Source: Ardenticatenales bacterium (GTDB lineage Bacteria; Chloroflexota; Anaerolineae; Promineifilales; Promineifilaceae). From it: DNA of 64,000 nt. Made by a program: the position numbers and the translations under genes. The DNA is taken from positions 1 to 64,000 of the forward strand of contig JACKBL010000012.1 in assembly GCA_020634515.1 (NCBI GenBank), read 5' to 3'. Of the stretch, positions 56,536 through 64,000 are shown one piece after another. How positions within the stretch are numbered: position 1 is the first letter of the stretch; each line of letters begins with the position of its first letter. The notes below the pieces were generated by a model. The model was not told the DNA's origin. It was given only the letters and a program-made list of their open reading frames with translations, and did not search any database.

Positions 56536-57246
56536 ATGAATTCAGGTCCGCAAGTAAGCATCAAGGGCGTGCGCGAAGGTCTGTTGGTGACAATAGCCGG
56601 CGGCGATTACGACAACGTCCGGCAAGAATTGGCGCAAACGGTCGCGGAAAAAGGCAGCTTCTTGCGCGGCAGCCAGATCATCCTCTCCGTCGGTTCCTTA
56701 TCTCTGGATACGGCGCAAGTGGCGGCAATGCAGGCCATTTTTGCCGCGGAAAAGATGGAGGTCTGGGGCATTCTCACGGAAAGCGAAGCGACGAAAGAGG
56801 CGGCGCGCGAGTTGGGTCTGGCGACGCGGCTCTCCGGTAGTCAGACGGACCTGGATGGAAAGGCGTTGACCGGAGAGGATGAACCTGTTGTGGCGAATAA
56901 TGCCGGCAACTACGCCTTGGTACTCAGGGAAACGCTGCGTTCCGGACGCGCCATTACGCACAACGGCCACGTCGTCATCGTGGGAGACGTGAACCCAGGC
57001 GCGCAGATAATTGCCGCTGGCGATGTGATGGTTTGGGGACGGCTGCGCGGCCTGGTTCACGCGGGCGCGTTCGGCGACCACGGGGCCATGATTTGCGCTC
57101 TGGAACTCAGCCCGATGCAGCTCCGTATCGCCGACCAGATCGCCATCTCCCCAGACGACGGCATACGTCGCGCCGTTCCGGAGCGTGCCTTGATTCGGGA
57201 CGGTCAGATTGTGGCCGAACCGTGGAACCGACGCGCCGCGGAATAG
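56536..57246 (+). CDS. minC: Septum-site-determining protein MinC
   Basis: A 236-residue FtsZ-assembly inhibitor. The C-terminal beta-solenoid is clear (about 130-215: GHVVIVGDVNPGAQIIAAGDVMVWGRLRGLVHAG), with the MinD-contact region near its end. The N-terminal domain (1-105) is more divergent (VSIKGVREGLLVTI). I chose ATG 56536 (MNSGPQVSIKG), although AAGGTG is only two bases upstream; a GTG 39 bases earlier is an alternative. A 15-base hairpin lies between minC and minD, so expression of the two may be adjusted separately. Confidence 0.9.
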   Translation: MNSGPQVSIKGVREGLLVTIAGGDYDNVRQELAQTVAEKGSFLRGSQIILSVGSLSLDTAQVAAMQAIFAAEKMEVWGILTESEATKEAARELGLATRLSGSQTDLDGKALTGEDEPVVANNAGNYALVLRETLRSGRAITHNGHVVIVGDVNPGAQIIAAGDVMVWGRLRGLVHAGAFGDHGAMICALELSPMQLRIADQIAISPDDGIRRAVPERALIRDGQIVAEPWNRRAAE

Positions 57247-57254
57247 CAGCGCTT

Positions 57255-57298
57255 GGTTCTCCCCAAGATTGGTTCATTCTTGGAGAATGAACCAATCT
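57255..57298. repeat. Hairpin R4, short copy, between minC and minD
   Basis: Perfect 15-base stem AGATTGGTTCATTCT (57266-57280) with complement at 57284-57298 and a 3-base loop, preceded by GGTTCTCCCC. There is no T run. The same outer sequence frames the longer element at 13684-13836. Confidence 0.75.
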
Positions 57299-57403
57299 GA
57301 ATAGCCCGTTGCCTGAGCCTGCCGCAGGCAATATGGGTGGCAACAAGCTCAGCCCACGAGAGGGTTGGCTATTACGCCAGTCTTTAGAACTTGAGGAAAC
57401 TTC

Positions 57404-58207
57404 ATGAGTGCACGGGTAATTACAATCACTTCTGGCAAAGGGGGCGTAGGCAAAACAACCGTGACGGCAAACCTGGCGGCGGCGCTGGCGGCGACCGGGA
57501 AGCAGGTTGTGGCGCTTGACGCGGACATCGGGCTGCGCAACCTGGACGTGGTCATGGGGCTGGAAAACCGTATCGTCTACGATCTGGTGGATGTGGTGGA
57601 AGGGCGCTGCCGCCTGCGCCAGGCGATGATCAAGGACAAGCGATTGCCGGGTCTGTACCTGATTCCGGCGGCGCAAACGCGGGATAAGATGGCCGTCAGT
57701 CCCTCGGATATGGTGGTGGTGTGTGACCAACTGCGCCCGGAAATGGACTTTATCGTGATTGACTCGCCTGCCGGCATTGAACGCGGATTTCGTAACGCCG
57801 TGGCCCCCGCCGATGAGGTCCTCATCGTCACCAACCCGGAAATCTCCGCCGTGCGCGACGCCGACCGCATCATTGGCCTGTTGGAAGCGGAAGAAAAAGG
57901 GCCGGGCAAGCTGATCGTCAATCGTCTCAAACCAGACATGGTCTCCCGTGGAGACATGCTCTCCGTGGGCGACATTTTGGATATTCTGGCCATTGACCTG
58001 ATCGGCGTGGTTCCCGAAGATGAAGCCATCCTCATTTCCACCAATCGCGGCGCACCCGTCAGCATGAACGGGCATAACGGCAGCAACGCCAGCCAGGCAT
58101 TCCATAATATCGCGCAGCGGCTAATGGGCAATGACGTACCCTTCCTTGACCTGAATCGCAAAGATGGGTTCTTCGAGCGGCTGGCAAACTGGTTGGGCGG
58201 GCGATAA
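57404..58207 (+). CDS. minD: Septum-site-determining ATPase MinD
   Basis: A 267-residue deviant-Walker ATPase. It has SGKGGVGKTTVTANLA (signature Lys near 11), VALDADIGLRNLDVVMG, and the IDSPAGIERGF switch II region (near 119). The C-terminal amphipathic helix FFERLANWLGGR is the membrane-targeting sequence. It activates MinC and is released from the membrane by MinE. The order minC-minD-minE is conserved. A TGCCGGCA palindrome lies in the codons for PAGI near 57770. Confidence 0.95.
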   Translation: MSARVITITSGKGGVGKTTVTANLAAALAATGKQVVALDADIGLRNLDVVMGLENRIVYDLVDVVEGRCRLRQAMIKDKRLPGLYLIPAAQTRDKMAVSPSDMVVVCDQLRPEMDFIVIDSPAGIERGFRNAVAPADEVLIVTNPEISAVRDADRIIGLLEAEEKGPGKLIVNRLKPDMVSRGDMLSVGDILDILAIDLIGVVPEDEAILISTNRGAPVSMNGHNGSNASQAFHNIAQRLMGNDVPFLDLNRKDGFFERLANWLGGR

Positions 58208-58279
58208 ACGGCGGCGGCATGGCAGGAAAGCCGCGGGATCGGACATTTTCGCGGCGGGGGACCCGAAGGCAGGTAAGGA

Positions 58280-58552
58280 ATGAGCTGGATAAGCCGTCTC
58301 TTGGGCAAAGAAGAAAAAAGCAGCGCCGTGGCTAAGAATCGCCTGAAAATGGTGCTGCAACACGACCGTAACGACATCTCCCCTGGTTTGATCGAACTGA
58401 TCAAGGATGATATTATCCAGGTGATTGCCCGGCATCTGGCAATTGAACCGGATAAGGTGGAAGTGAATCTGACACAGACGGCAACGGAAAGCCGTCTGGT
58501 GGCGGAGATTCCTTTGGATGGTAAGCGGCGGCCCACCTCGCCCCAGGCCTAG
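58280..58552 (+). CDS. minE: Cell division topological specificity factor MinE
   Basis: A 90-residue MinE. The N-terminal membrane-binding stretch (MSWISRLLGKEEKSSAVA) and anti-MinCD helix (AKNRLKMVLQHDR) are followed by the dimerisation domain (LIELIKDDIIQVIARHLAIE, VNLTQ). Length is normal. AGGTAAGGA lies before the ATG. The stop is 8 bases upstream of the next start, consistent with one operon. Confidence 0.93.
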   Translation: MSWISRLLGKEEKSSAVAKNRLKMVLQHDRNDISPGLIELIKDDIIQVIARHLAIEPDKVEVNLTQTATESRLVAEIPLDGKRRPTSPQA

Positions 58553-58560
58553 ACGACAAC

Positions 58561-59661
58561 ATGAGTAAGACCTCCGTCTGGCGGCACTTCGACCTGTGGT
58601 TGGCGGCCGCCATTGTGCTTTTAACGGCATTTGGTATTTTGATCCAGAAGAGCGCGGTCACGGGCGCGCCCGACCTGGAACCGTTACCGAACCGTCAGAT
58701 ATTGTGGGCAATTGCCGGCATCACCGCCATGCTCATCATCTCCGCTATTGACTACCGCATCCTCACCGCCGGTCACTGGTACATTTACCTCGGCCTTGTC
58801 GCCTCCCTCCTCCTCGTCGTCCTCATCGGCCAGATCAACAACGAAGCGCGCCGCTGGTTTGACTTCGGCTTCTTCCAATTGCAGCCCTCCGAATTTGGCC
58901 GCATCTTCATCGCCCTCACCTTTGCCCAATTCCTGGGGCAGCGGCTGCGCCTGATGAACCGCTTCTCCAACACCATCCTGTCCCTCATCTACATCGCCCT
59001 GCCCATTGGCCTCATCTTCATCGAACCCGACCTGGGCATGTCCATCCTCTACTTCATCATGTGGTTCGTCATGATCTGGATGGCCGGCCTGCCCCTCTCC
59101 CACTTCGCCATTTTGGGCAGCACCGGACTGGTCGGCGCACTCCTCGTCGTCCCCCGTCTGGCCCCCTACCAGCAGGAACGCCTGCTGGCCTTCGTCAACC
59201 CGGAAGCCGTCCCCGAACAAGCCTTCAACGTCAACCAGGCCCTCATCGCCATCGGCTCCGGCGGACCCTTTGGCAAAGGGTACTTCCAGGGCACGCAGAG
59301 CCAGCTTGGTTTCCTACGGGTACAGCACACCGACTTCATCTTCGCCGTGCTGGTGGAAGAGTTCGGTTTCGTCTTCGGCGCGTTACTCGTGGTGGGCCTG
59401 ATGGGCTTCATCTTGCAGCGTATTCTCAGAGTGGCCTCCATGACGCGCGATCCCGCCGGACGGCTGGCCTGCGTGGGAATTGCCGGCGTCCTTTTCTTCC
59501 AAACCGTCGTCAGCATCGGCATGAACCTGCGCATCCTGCCCGTCACGGGCCTCACGCTGCCCTTCGTCAGCTACGGCGGCAGCTCCCTGCTCACCTGGTA
59601 CATGGCCATGGGCGTAGTACAGTCCATCCGCATGCGCCACCGCAAACAAGAATTCGGTTAA
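58561..59661 (+). CDS. rodA: SEDS-family peptidoglycan glycosyltransferase (RodA/FtsW)
   Basis: A 366-residue polytopic protein with about ten helices. SEDS hallmarks are ARRWFDFGFFQLQPSEFGRI (near 98), the catalytic-loop IFIEPDLGMSIL (near 155), GKGYFQGTQSQ (near 238), HTDFIFAVLVEEFGF (near 258) and FVSYGGSSLL (near 339). It polymerises lipid II with a partner class B PBP that is not in this window. Fusion to the min operon and its short length favour RodA over FtsW, but this is inference. Confidence 0.85.
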   Translation: MSKTSVWRHFDLWLAAAIVLLTAFGILIQKSAVTGAPDLEPLPNRQILWAIAGITAMLIISAIDYRILTAGHWYIYLGLVASLLLVVLIGQINNEARRWFDFGFFQLQPSEFGRIFIALTFAQFLGQRLRLMNRFSNTILSLIYIALPIGLIFIEPDLGMSILYFIMWFVMIWMAGLPLSHFAILGSTGLVGALLVVPRLAPYQQERLLAFVNPEAVPEQAFNVNQALIAIGSGGPFGKGYFQGTQSQLGFLRVQHTDFIFAVLVEEFGFVFGALLVVGLMGFILQRILRVASMTRDPAGRLACVGIAGVLFFQTVVSIGMNLRILPVTGLTLPFVSYGGSSLLTWYMAMGVVQSIRMRHRKQEFG

Positions 59662-59734
59662 GGCATTTCACCCTGGCGCAATGCGCCTGTCACCGACCCT
59701 TCATCATTCCGCATTGCGCCCATCACACAGAAAC

Positions 59735-61234
59735 ATGACGCCTGTTCGCCTCCGCTTTGCCCCCAGTCCCACAGGTTACTTGCACATCGGCAGCGTCTGG
59801 ACCGCGCTGTTTGGCTGGATGTATGCCCGCCGCTGTCAAGGCCAGTTCATCCTGCGCATTGAAGATACCGACACCAAACGCACCGTCGAGGGCGCAACCG
59901 ACTATTTGATGGAAGGGCTGCGCTGGTTCGGCATTGATTGGGACGAAGGGCCGGACATCGGCGGACCCTACGGTCCCTACACGCAAACGGAGCGCGCCCC
60001 GCTCTATCAGCACTGGGCGCACTGGTTGGTGGAGCAGGGGCACGCCTACAAATGTTTCGCCACGGAAGAGGAGCTAAAGCAAATTCGCGCCGACCTGGAG
60101 GCGAAGGGAGACCATTCCGGCTATGACCGGCGGTATCGGGATATGCCGCCGCAAGAGGCGGACGCGCTGGCGGCGGCGGGCAAGCCATATGCCATTCGCT
60201 TGAAGATGCCCCTCAGCGGGCAAACGATCATGCCCGACCTGCTGCGCGGGGACGTGGTCTTTGAAAATCAGCAGTTTACGGATTATGTATTGCTCAAATC
60301 CAGCGGCCTGCCCACCTACCACCTGGCGCACGTTATTGACGACCATTTTATGCGCATCACGCACGTGACGCGGGGCATTGAGTGGTTGAGTACGGCTCCC
60401 ATCCACATCCAGCTATGGCGCGCCTTCGGCTGGGAAATGCCCATCTACGTGCATCTGCCCGTGATCCTCAGCCCCAGTGGGAAGGGGAAATTGAGCAAGC
60501 GAGACCACGCCTTTCTGGAAAGCGGGGAGCGCATCTATGTGCGTGCGGACGAGTTCCGCGAAGCGGGGTATTTGCCCGCCGCGTTGGTGAACTTTTTGGC
60601 GACCATCGGCTGGTCGTTCGGCAACGATGTGGAGAAGTTCACACTGGACGAGGCGCTGGCCCGTTTTGACTTGAAAGACCTCAGTCCTTCGCCGACGAAG
60701 TTGCCGTACAGTAAGCTGGACTGGCTCAATGGGCAGTATATCCAGGAGATGTCGCCGCGGGCGCTGGCGCAAGCTGTGCTGCCGTTCTTGCAAGAGGCCG
60801 GGTATGAGGGTGAAGCGGAGGATTTGTTGGGGGTAATGCCGGCAATGTCCGTGCGCCTGAAGAAACTATCCGAAGCCGTAGACTTCCTCCGCTTCCTCTT
60901 CGAGAAGGAACCGCTCACCCTCACCGTGCGCGACCTGACGCACAAGCAAATGGGGCCTGCCGCTTCATTGCAGGCATTCCGCGAGGCGCGCGATTTCCTG
61001 GCCGCGGCGGAGCCATTCGACCTGCCCACCATTGACGCCGGGCTACGCCGCATCGGCGAACGCGCCACCAGCAACGGCAAGGCCGGCCCCTTCCTGGGCA
61101 CGGCCCGCCTGGCCATCACCCGCCAACAAGTCTCTCCCCCCCTGTTTGAATCCATCCTCGCCCTGGGACGCCCGCGCACCCTGCGCCGCCTGGACGAAGT
61201 CATCGCCCTCCTCGCCCACAGCGCGTCTGCCTAG
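59735..61234 (+). CDS. gltX: Glutamyl-tRNA synthetase, probably non-discriminating
   Basis: A 499-residue class I synthetase. Signatures are FAPSPTGYLHIGS (HIGH motif), RIEDTDTKR (near 41), GLPTYHLAHVIDDH (near 192) and KLSKRDH (KMSKS motif, near 252). The anticodon-binding helical bundle occupies about 330-499. Since gatCAB is in the window and no glnS is seen, the enzyme presumably also charges tRNA-Gln with glutamate; the tRNA-Gln(CTG) gene lies 110 bases downstream. I used ATG 59735 (MTPVRLRFAPSP); 18 more upstream codons are open. A perfect 14-base hairpin follows the stop. Confidence 0.93.
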   Translation: MTPVRLRFAPSPTGYLHIGSVWTALFGWMYARRCQGQFILRIEDTDTKRTVEGATDYLMEGLRWFGIDWDEGPDIGGPYGPYTQTERAPLYQHWAHWLVEQGHAYKCFATEEELKQIRADLEAKGDHSGYDRRYRDMPPQEADALAAAGKPYAIRLKMPLSGQTIMPDLLRGDVVFENQQFTDYVLLKSSGLPTYHLAHVIDDHFMRITHVTRGIEWLSTAPIHIQLWRAFGWEMPIYVHLPVILSPSGKGKLSKRDHAFLESGERIYVRADEFREAGYLPAALVNFLATIGWSFGNDVEKFTLDEALARFDLKDLSPSPTKLPYSKLDWLNGQYIQEMSPRALAQAVLPFLQEAGYEGEAEDLLGVMPAMSVRLKKLSEAVDFLRFLFEKEPLTLTVRDLTHKQMGPAASLQAFREARDFLAAAEPFDLPTIDAGLRRIGERATSNGKAGPFLGTARLAITRQQVSPPLFESILALGRPRTLRRLDEVIALLAHSASA

Positions 61235-61244
61235 TCGGGCGAAG

Positions 61245-61276
61245 AGAACACAAAAGTCTTCTGACTTTTGTGTTCT
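61245..61276. terminator. Hairpin after gltX
   Basis: Perfect 14-base stem AGAACACAAAAGTC (61245-61258) and its complement (61263-61276) with a 4-base loop, 10 bases after the gltX stop. There is no long T run, so it may be a terminator or a 3' stabiliser. Confidence 0.6.
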
Positions 61277-61302
61277 GCTCTGTGATGAGCATTCAAGCGT
61301 AT

Positions 61303-61331
61303 TTGCCAAAACAACAGGGTGATGGCATAAT
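61303..61331 (+). promoter_or_regulatory. Promoter of tRNA-Gln
   Basis: TTGCCA (61303-61308), 17-base spacer, CATAAT (61326-61331), ending 12 bases before the tRNA 5' end. The geometry is the same as for tRNA-Val. Confidence 0.7.
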
Positions 61332-61343
61332 AGCGGCCATCCT

Positions 61344-61414
61344 TGAGGGATAGTTTAACGGTAGAACAGCGGACTCTGACTCCGTCAGTCGTGGTTCGAA
61401 TCCACGTCCCTCAG
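61344..61414 (+). tRNA. tRNA-Gln(CTG)
   Basis: Acceptor TGAGGGA pairs with TCCCTCA, discriminator G, no encoded CCA. D-arm GTTT/GAAC, anticodon stem GCGGA/TCCGT around loop CTCTGAC giving anticodon CTG (Gln, CAG codons), T-arm with GGTTCGAATCC. It has its own promoter and terminator. The first pair is T-A (U1-A72), as is common in tRNA-Gln that is amidated by GatCAB. Confidence 0.92.
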
Positions 61415-61516
61415 CTTGACCACAGCCCCAAATGTGGTCAAAGTTAATGTGCAGATGCACGTTGTTGTATGGGACGTGGGCCGTGCGTGCCACCCTGACA
61501 CGGGCCACACGAAGAC

Positions 61517-61555
61517 TAAAAGCCATCAATCAGGCTTGTGATTGGTGGCTTTTTG
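61517..61555 (+). terminator. Terminator after tRNA-Gln
   Basis: Stem AAAAGCCATCAATC with GATTGGTGGCTTTTT (one G-T pair), loop of about 7 bases, ending in a run of five T. Confidence 0.8.
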
Positions 61556-61654
61556 CTTTAGGTAAGGGTTATTGCTGAAAGGGCGAAGCAATATATCCTA
61601 ACAATTAATAGCCATTGAACTGAAGCGACCAGAACAACGAGAGTAGTGAAAAAA

Positions 61655-62950
61655 ATGATACATTATCAACAACAATGGATTGAGATACTAGACCGACAGT
61701 ACGACCTGGTGTGTGGATGCCCACAAGCAGATTTTTGGTGGGAATTAAATCAATTTTTAGACTCTTTAGTTGGTAGCGAACCTTTCCAGCCGTATGTGGC
61801 CCACTTACAACGGGAGTTTTCAGATTGGTTACAGGAGTATAGAGATTCGCTCACCAACGAAGTTGAATCTGCTACACGTATTCGCCTAGAGTTGGCGAAT
61901 GGGTGGCCTACTACTGATGACAGCACCTTTTCACCTCCAGAATTAGTTGATCCCATGCAAGTCGATTCACAACATTCCTATTTTCAAAGCTTGGCATATT
62001 TCGACCATATCGTCACAAGAGTGCAATCTAATGGCGTGACGATTTGGACGGAGAACGCTGGTGAGTCAGACCATACCGAAGCTGCCATCCTAATTCGAGT
62101 ATTGCGGGAAAAACTAACCCAGTTGTCTGATGAACAAAGACCAGAAAGGCTCTTTCTGCAATTGATGGGCCTAGAAGAATCCCACAGTTATCAACGCAAC
62201 AGGTTTTTGGCTGAATTCCGGGTTTGGGCTCCAGCTGCATTGGCTAAATTGCTGGAAATAAGAGAAAGGATTTATCCTATCCCGAGAGAATTCAACAGCA
62301 TGGAGGATTTTTCAAACGAGGTGTTTGGTCGTTTTATGCAACCAATTGTACAGCCGTTACCTGACATTGAATCCTGCAAAATGTATTTGCGGCGGGTATA
62401 TGAACGGATTCGTGCGGATTTCGGTTCTCATTTGGCGCATTACGAACTAGTTCAACGATACAAAGCCCGCTGCATGTTTTATGATCGTGAGCGGATAACT
62501 GGATTGATAGGGACCGCAAGTGGGCAGCTTGAAGATGCTTTAACTAGAGACCTGGCTTTGTATCTGTTTGACAACGGAGTCTCTACTTTTTACAGATTCA
62601 TGCAAGGCGTTCACGAATATGACTTAATTGCCCCCTCCATTGCTGTCGAAGCCAAGCAGTACGATGACGCCCAGAGCCGAGGATACCTCATTAAAGGTGT
62701 CTCTCAATTCCATAGCTACGCAAACGGGTTAGAGACGGATACAAGCAATGTGCGGGAACTTTACTACGTGATTTTCCGATTAGGTGGACCACTTTATGAT
62801 TGGCCGAAAGAGATCAGAATGAACAGGTGGACGATTTATCCTATTATCATTGACTTGGGACAAAGCAGAATAAGTGGCAGAAGACAGGAGCAGATCAGGC
62901 CAATTACAAGAGAAGAGATTCTTAACACGATGTCGGAAGACAAGGTGTAA
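61655..62950 (+). CDS. Uncharacterised protein with a PD-(D/E)XK-like nuclease motif
   Basis: A 431-residue protein in AT-richer sequence than the rest of the window. The last third contains YDLIAPSIAVEAKQYDDAQ (near 325-345), an Asp followed 11 residues later by Glu-x-Lys as in PD-(D/E)XK nucleases. LIKGVSQFHSYANG follows, compatible with the conserved helix after the core. The N-terminal 300 residues are alpha-helical with no family I recognise. I use ATG 61655; GTG 61646 is an alternative. It is convergent with a CBASS-type nucleotidyltransferase gene, so this end of the window looks like another defence region. The nuclease call is an inference from motif spacing. Confidence 0.5.
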   Translation: MIHYQQQWIEILDRQYDLVCGCPQADFWWELNQFLDSLVGSEPFQPYVAHLQREFSDWLQEYRDSLTNEVESATRIRLELANGWPTTDDSTFSPPELVDPMQVDSQHSYFQSLAYFDHIVTRVQSNGVTIWTENAGESDHTEAAILIRVLREKLTQLSDEQRPERLFLQLMGLEESHSYQRNRFLAEFRVWAPAALAKLLEIRERIYPIPREFNSMEDFSNEVFGRFMQPIVQPLPDIESCKMYLRRVYERIRADFGSHLAHYELVQRYKARCMFYDRERITGLIGTASGQLEDALTRDLALYLFDNGVSTFYRFMQGVHEYDLIAPSIAVEAKQYDDAQSRGYLIKGVSQFHSYANGLETDTSNVRELYYVIFRLGGPLYDWPKEIRMNRWTIYPIIIDLGQSRISGRRQEQIRPITREEILNTMSEDKV

Positions 62951-63114
62951 GAAAGAAAACCCCCGCAGAAAATGGCAATAGTTTACGCAAGTCGAACTCA
63001 GGTGTAACCCTGGCGCGATTCACACAGAAGAGGAATGCTTGGCTTACATGGTGGGGAGCTTTTTTGCGCCGGGACGCAACCGCCTTAACAGTTCTGTGGC
63101 GCTCAAAACCATCA

Positions 63115-64000
63115 CTACTTTACTATGTTTACAACAAATTCTCGACTACGTGCTATACAAACACCCCGCTTAACGACAAAGCATGTAATCCAATGCTTAC
63201 CTTCGTAGAGGGTAGACTCTTTGCGAATCAGTTTTCCCTTCTTGCCAATAGTGCTGTCATAAAACCCACCTCGAAGCGCATCAGCCTCTTGTGCTTCACG
63301 ACCTGTATTAACCACCTGCCAGTAGATTTCATACGGCTTTTTTATGTTGTGAATTGCCGCAAATTCCAGCGCTCTGTGTTTACTCATTGGTTCTCCACTT
63401 AGCACACGTTTCTTTCTAAAACCGTCTCTTATAACGAATGCTGACACATAAACGTTCTGGTCCAATCTCATATGCCATTTGGGGCTTTGCCTGTGTGCAA
63501 CAGCAAATTGGTTGGGATTTCCCGAAATCCTCAGCAAGTCATAATTGCTGGATGCATCCAACTCGAAGATATTGTTACTCTGGAGCCCCTTAATAGCAGC
63601 ATTCGTTGCATGTTCACCAAATTGTGATTGAAGATCAGCTTTGAGTGACACTACGTCATCTGCCGCAAATAACGATAAAATGTCTATCTCTATCTGAACA
63701 AGCCATTCAAGAAAGGCTTCTTTACGTGCCGGGTATTGTTCCCATTTGTCAGCAAAGTTTTCACGAGGGTCTGCCGGGTTGGACACCCAGAACACACCGT
63801 TTCTGTCCTCAATATAATCTTGCATTCCTGTAACGATGCTTAGCAAGGATTCATCAAGGTCGCTTTCATTCTGGTAAGCGCAGGCCGCAAGTGTGGTGAT
63901 TAGGATTGAGATCGGCTTGTCTTCTGGTTCGCCTTTATAGGTAACGTCACGATGCCTCTTCAAAATCTGTATCGTTCTTTGTAGTGGTGTCTTTATTTTG
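63115..64000 (-). CDS. CD-NTase-type nucleotidyltransferase with AGS-C sensor domain, 5' part outside window
   Basis: C-terminal 295 residues of a protein whose frame is open to the right edge. The visible start TPLQRTIQILKRHRD, then PISILITTLAACAY and WVSNPADPRENFADKW, is the conserved helical half of CBASS cGAS/DncV-like synthases. The catalytic GS/DxD half would be just beyond the edge. The end (about the last 110 residues: VYVSAFVIRDGFRKKR, EIYWQVVNTGREAQ, GKHWITCFVVKRGVC) matches the AGS-C ligand-sensing domain found in several CD-NTase clades. It presumably makes a cyclic oligonucleotide after phage sensing. No effector is visible in the window. The sequence is AT-richer than the core region. 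Confidence 0.8.
   Translation of the reverse strand, partial: KIKTPLQRTIQILKRHRDVTYKGEPEDKPISILITTLAACAYQNESDLDESLLSIVTGMQDYIEDRNGVFWVSNPADPRENFADKWEQYPARKEAFLEWLVQIEIDILSLFAADDVVSLKADLQSQFGEHATNAAIKGLQSNNIFELDASSNYDLLRISGNPNQFAVAHRQSPKWHMRLDQNVYVSAFVIRDGFRKKRVLSGEPMSKHRALEFAAIHNIKKPYEIYWQVVNTGREAQEADALRGGFYDSTIGKKGKLIRKESTLYEGKHWITCFVVKRGVCIARSREFVVNIVK

Overview
The window looks like a chromosomal segment of a Chloroflexota bacterium (Anaerolineae/Ardenticatenia-like is my best guess). The basis is indirect: GC-rich genes, a lipoprotein and right-handed beta-helix surface proteins, a probable non-discriminating glutamyl-tRNA synthetase with GatCAB, minCDE, and a class II diterpene cyclase paired with an Rv3378c-like enzyme (a pairing I recall from Herpetosiphon). 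No rRNA is present, so the assignment is an inference.

Layout. 1-6540: a defence island. An ImmA/IrrE-type metalloprotease and a DUF4411 PIN protein are translationally coupled to an Eco57I-type DNA methyltransferase. A broken copy of a helicase 5' end follows, then a VapBC/FitAB-type toxin-antitoxin pair, then an intact GIY-YIG/helicase restriction-type protein. 6797-16222: tRNA-Val, an epimerase, an MFS transporter, peptide deformylase, a cyclic-nucleotide-binding/bPH membrane protein, an M50-like protease with TPRs and a ClC protein. 16182-26317: a surface locus of three large secreted beta-helix proteins, with cohesin-like and dockerin modules and a 49-residue mini-gene. 26858-30974: two STAND-like ATPases, one fused to a polytopic membrane domain. 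31165-38863: gatC, gatA and, further on, gatB, interspersed with a nucleotidyltransferase, an aminotransferase and small accessory genes. 38983-41871: a divergent two-gene diterpenoid locus. 42140-54019: a sensory block of two membrane GAF proteins, a ribose-type binding lipoprotein, a HAMP/multi-GAF protein, a PAS/GAF histidine kinase and a lone receiver. 54249-61414: a THUMP-like methyltransferase, a RecB/Cas4-like nuclease, minCDE-rodA, gltX and tRNA-Gln(CTG). 61655-64000: an AT-richer end with a PD-(D/E)XK-like protein and the C-terminal part of a CBASS-type nucleotidyltransferase cut by the window edge.

How the parts fit: gltX, tRNA-Gln and GatCAB together suggest the indirect Gln-tRNA pathway. 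minCDE-rodA is a division/cell-shape operon. The sensory block probably passes one or more ligand signals to the histidine kinase and receiver.

Two sequence-level patterns stand out. The palindrome TGCCGGCA occurs roughly 55-60 times by my count, where about two would be expected. At many copies the top strand changes from G-rich to C-rich. The motif is missing from 1435-6540 and 61235-64000, the two most clearly accessory regions. Intergenic spacers also carry several families of structured repeats, one of them with paired compensatory changes between copies.
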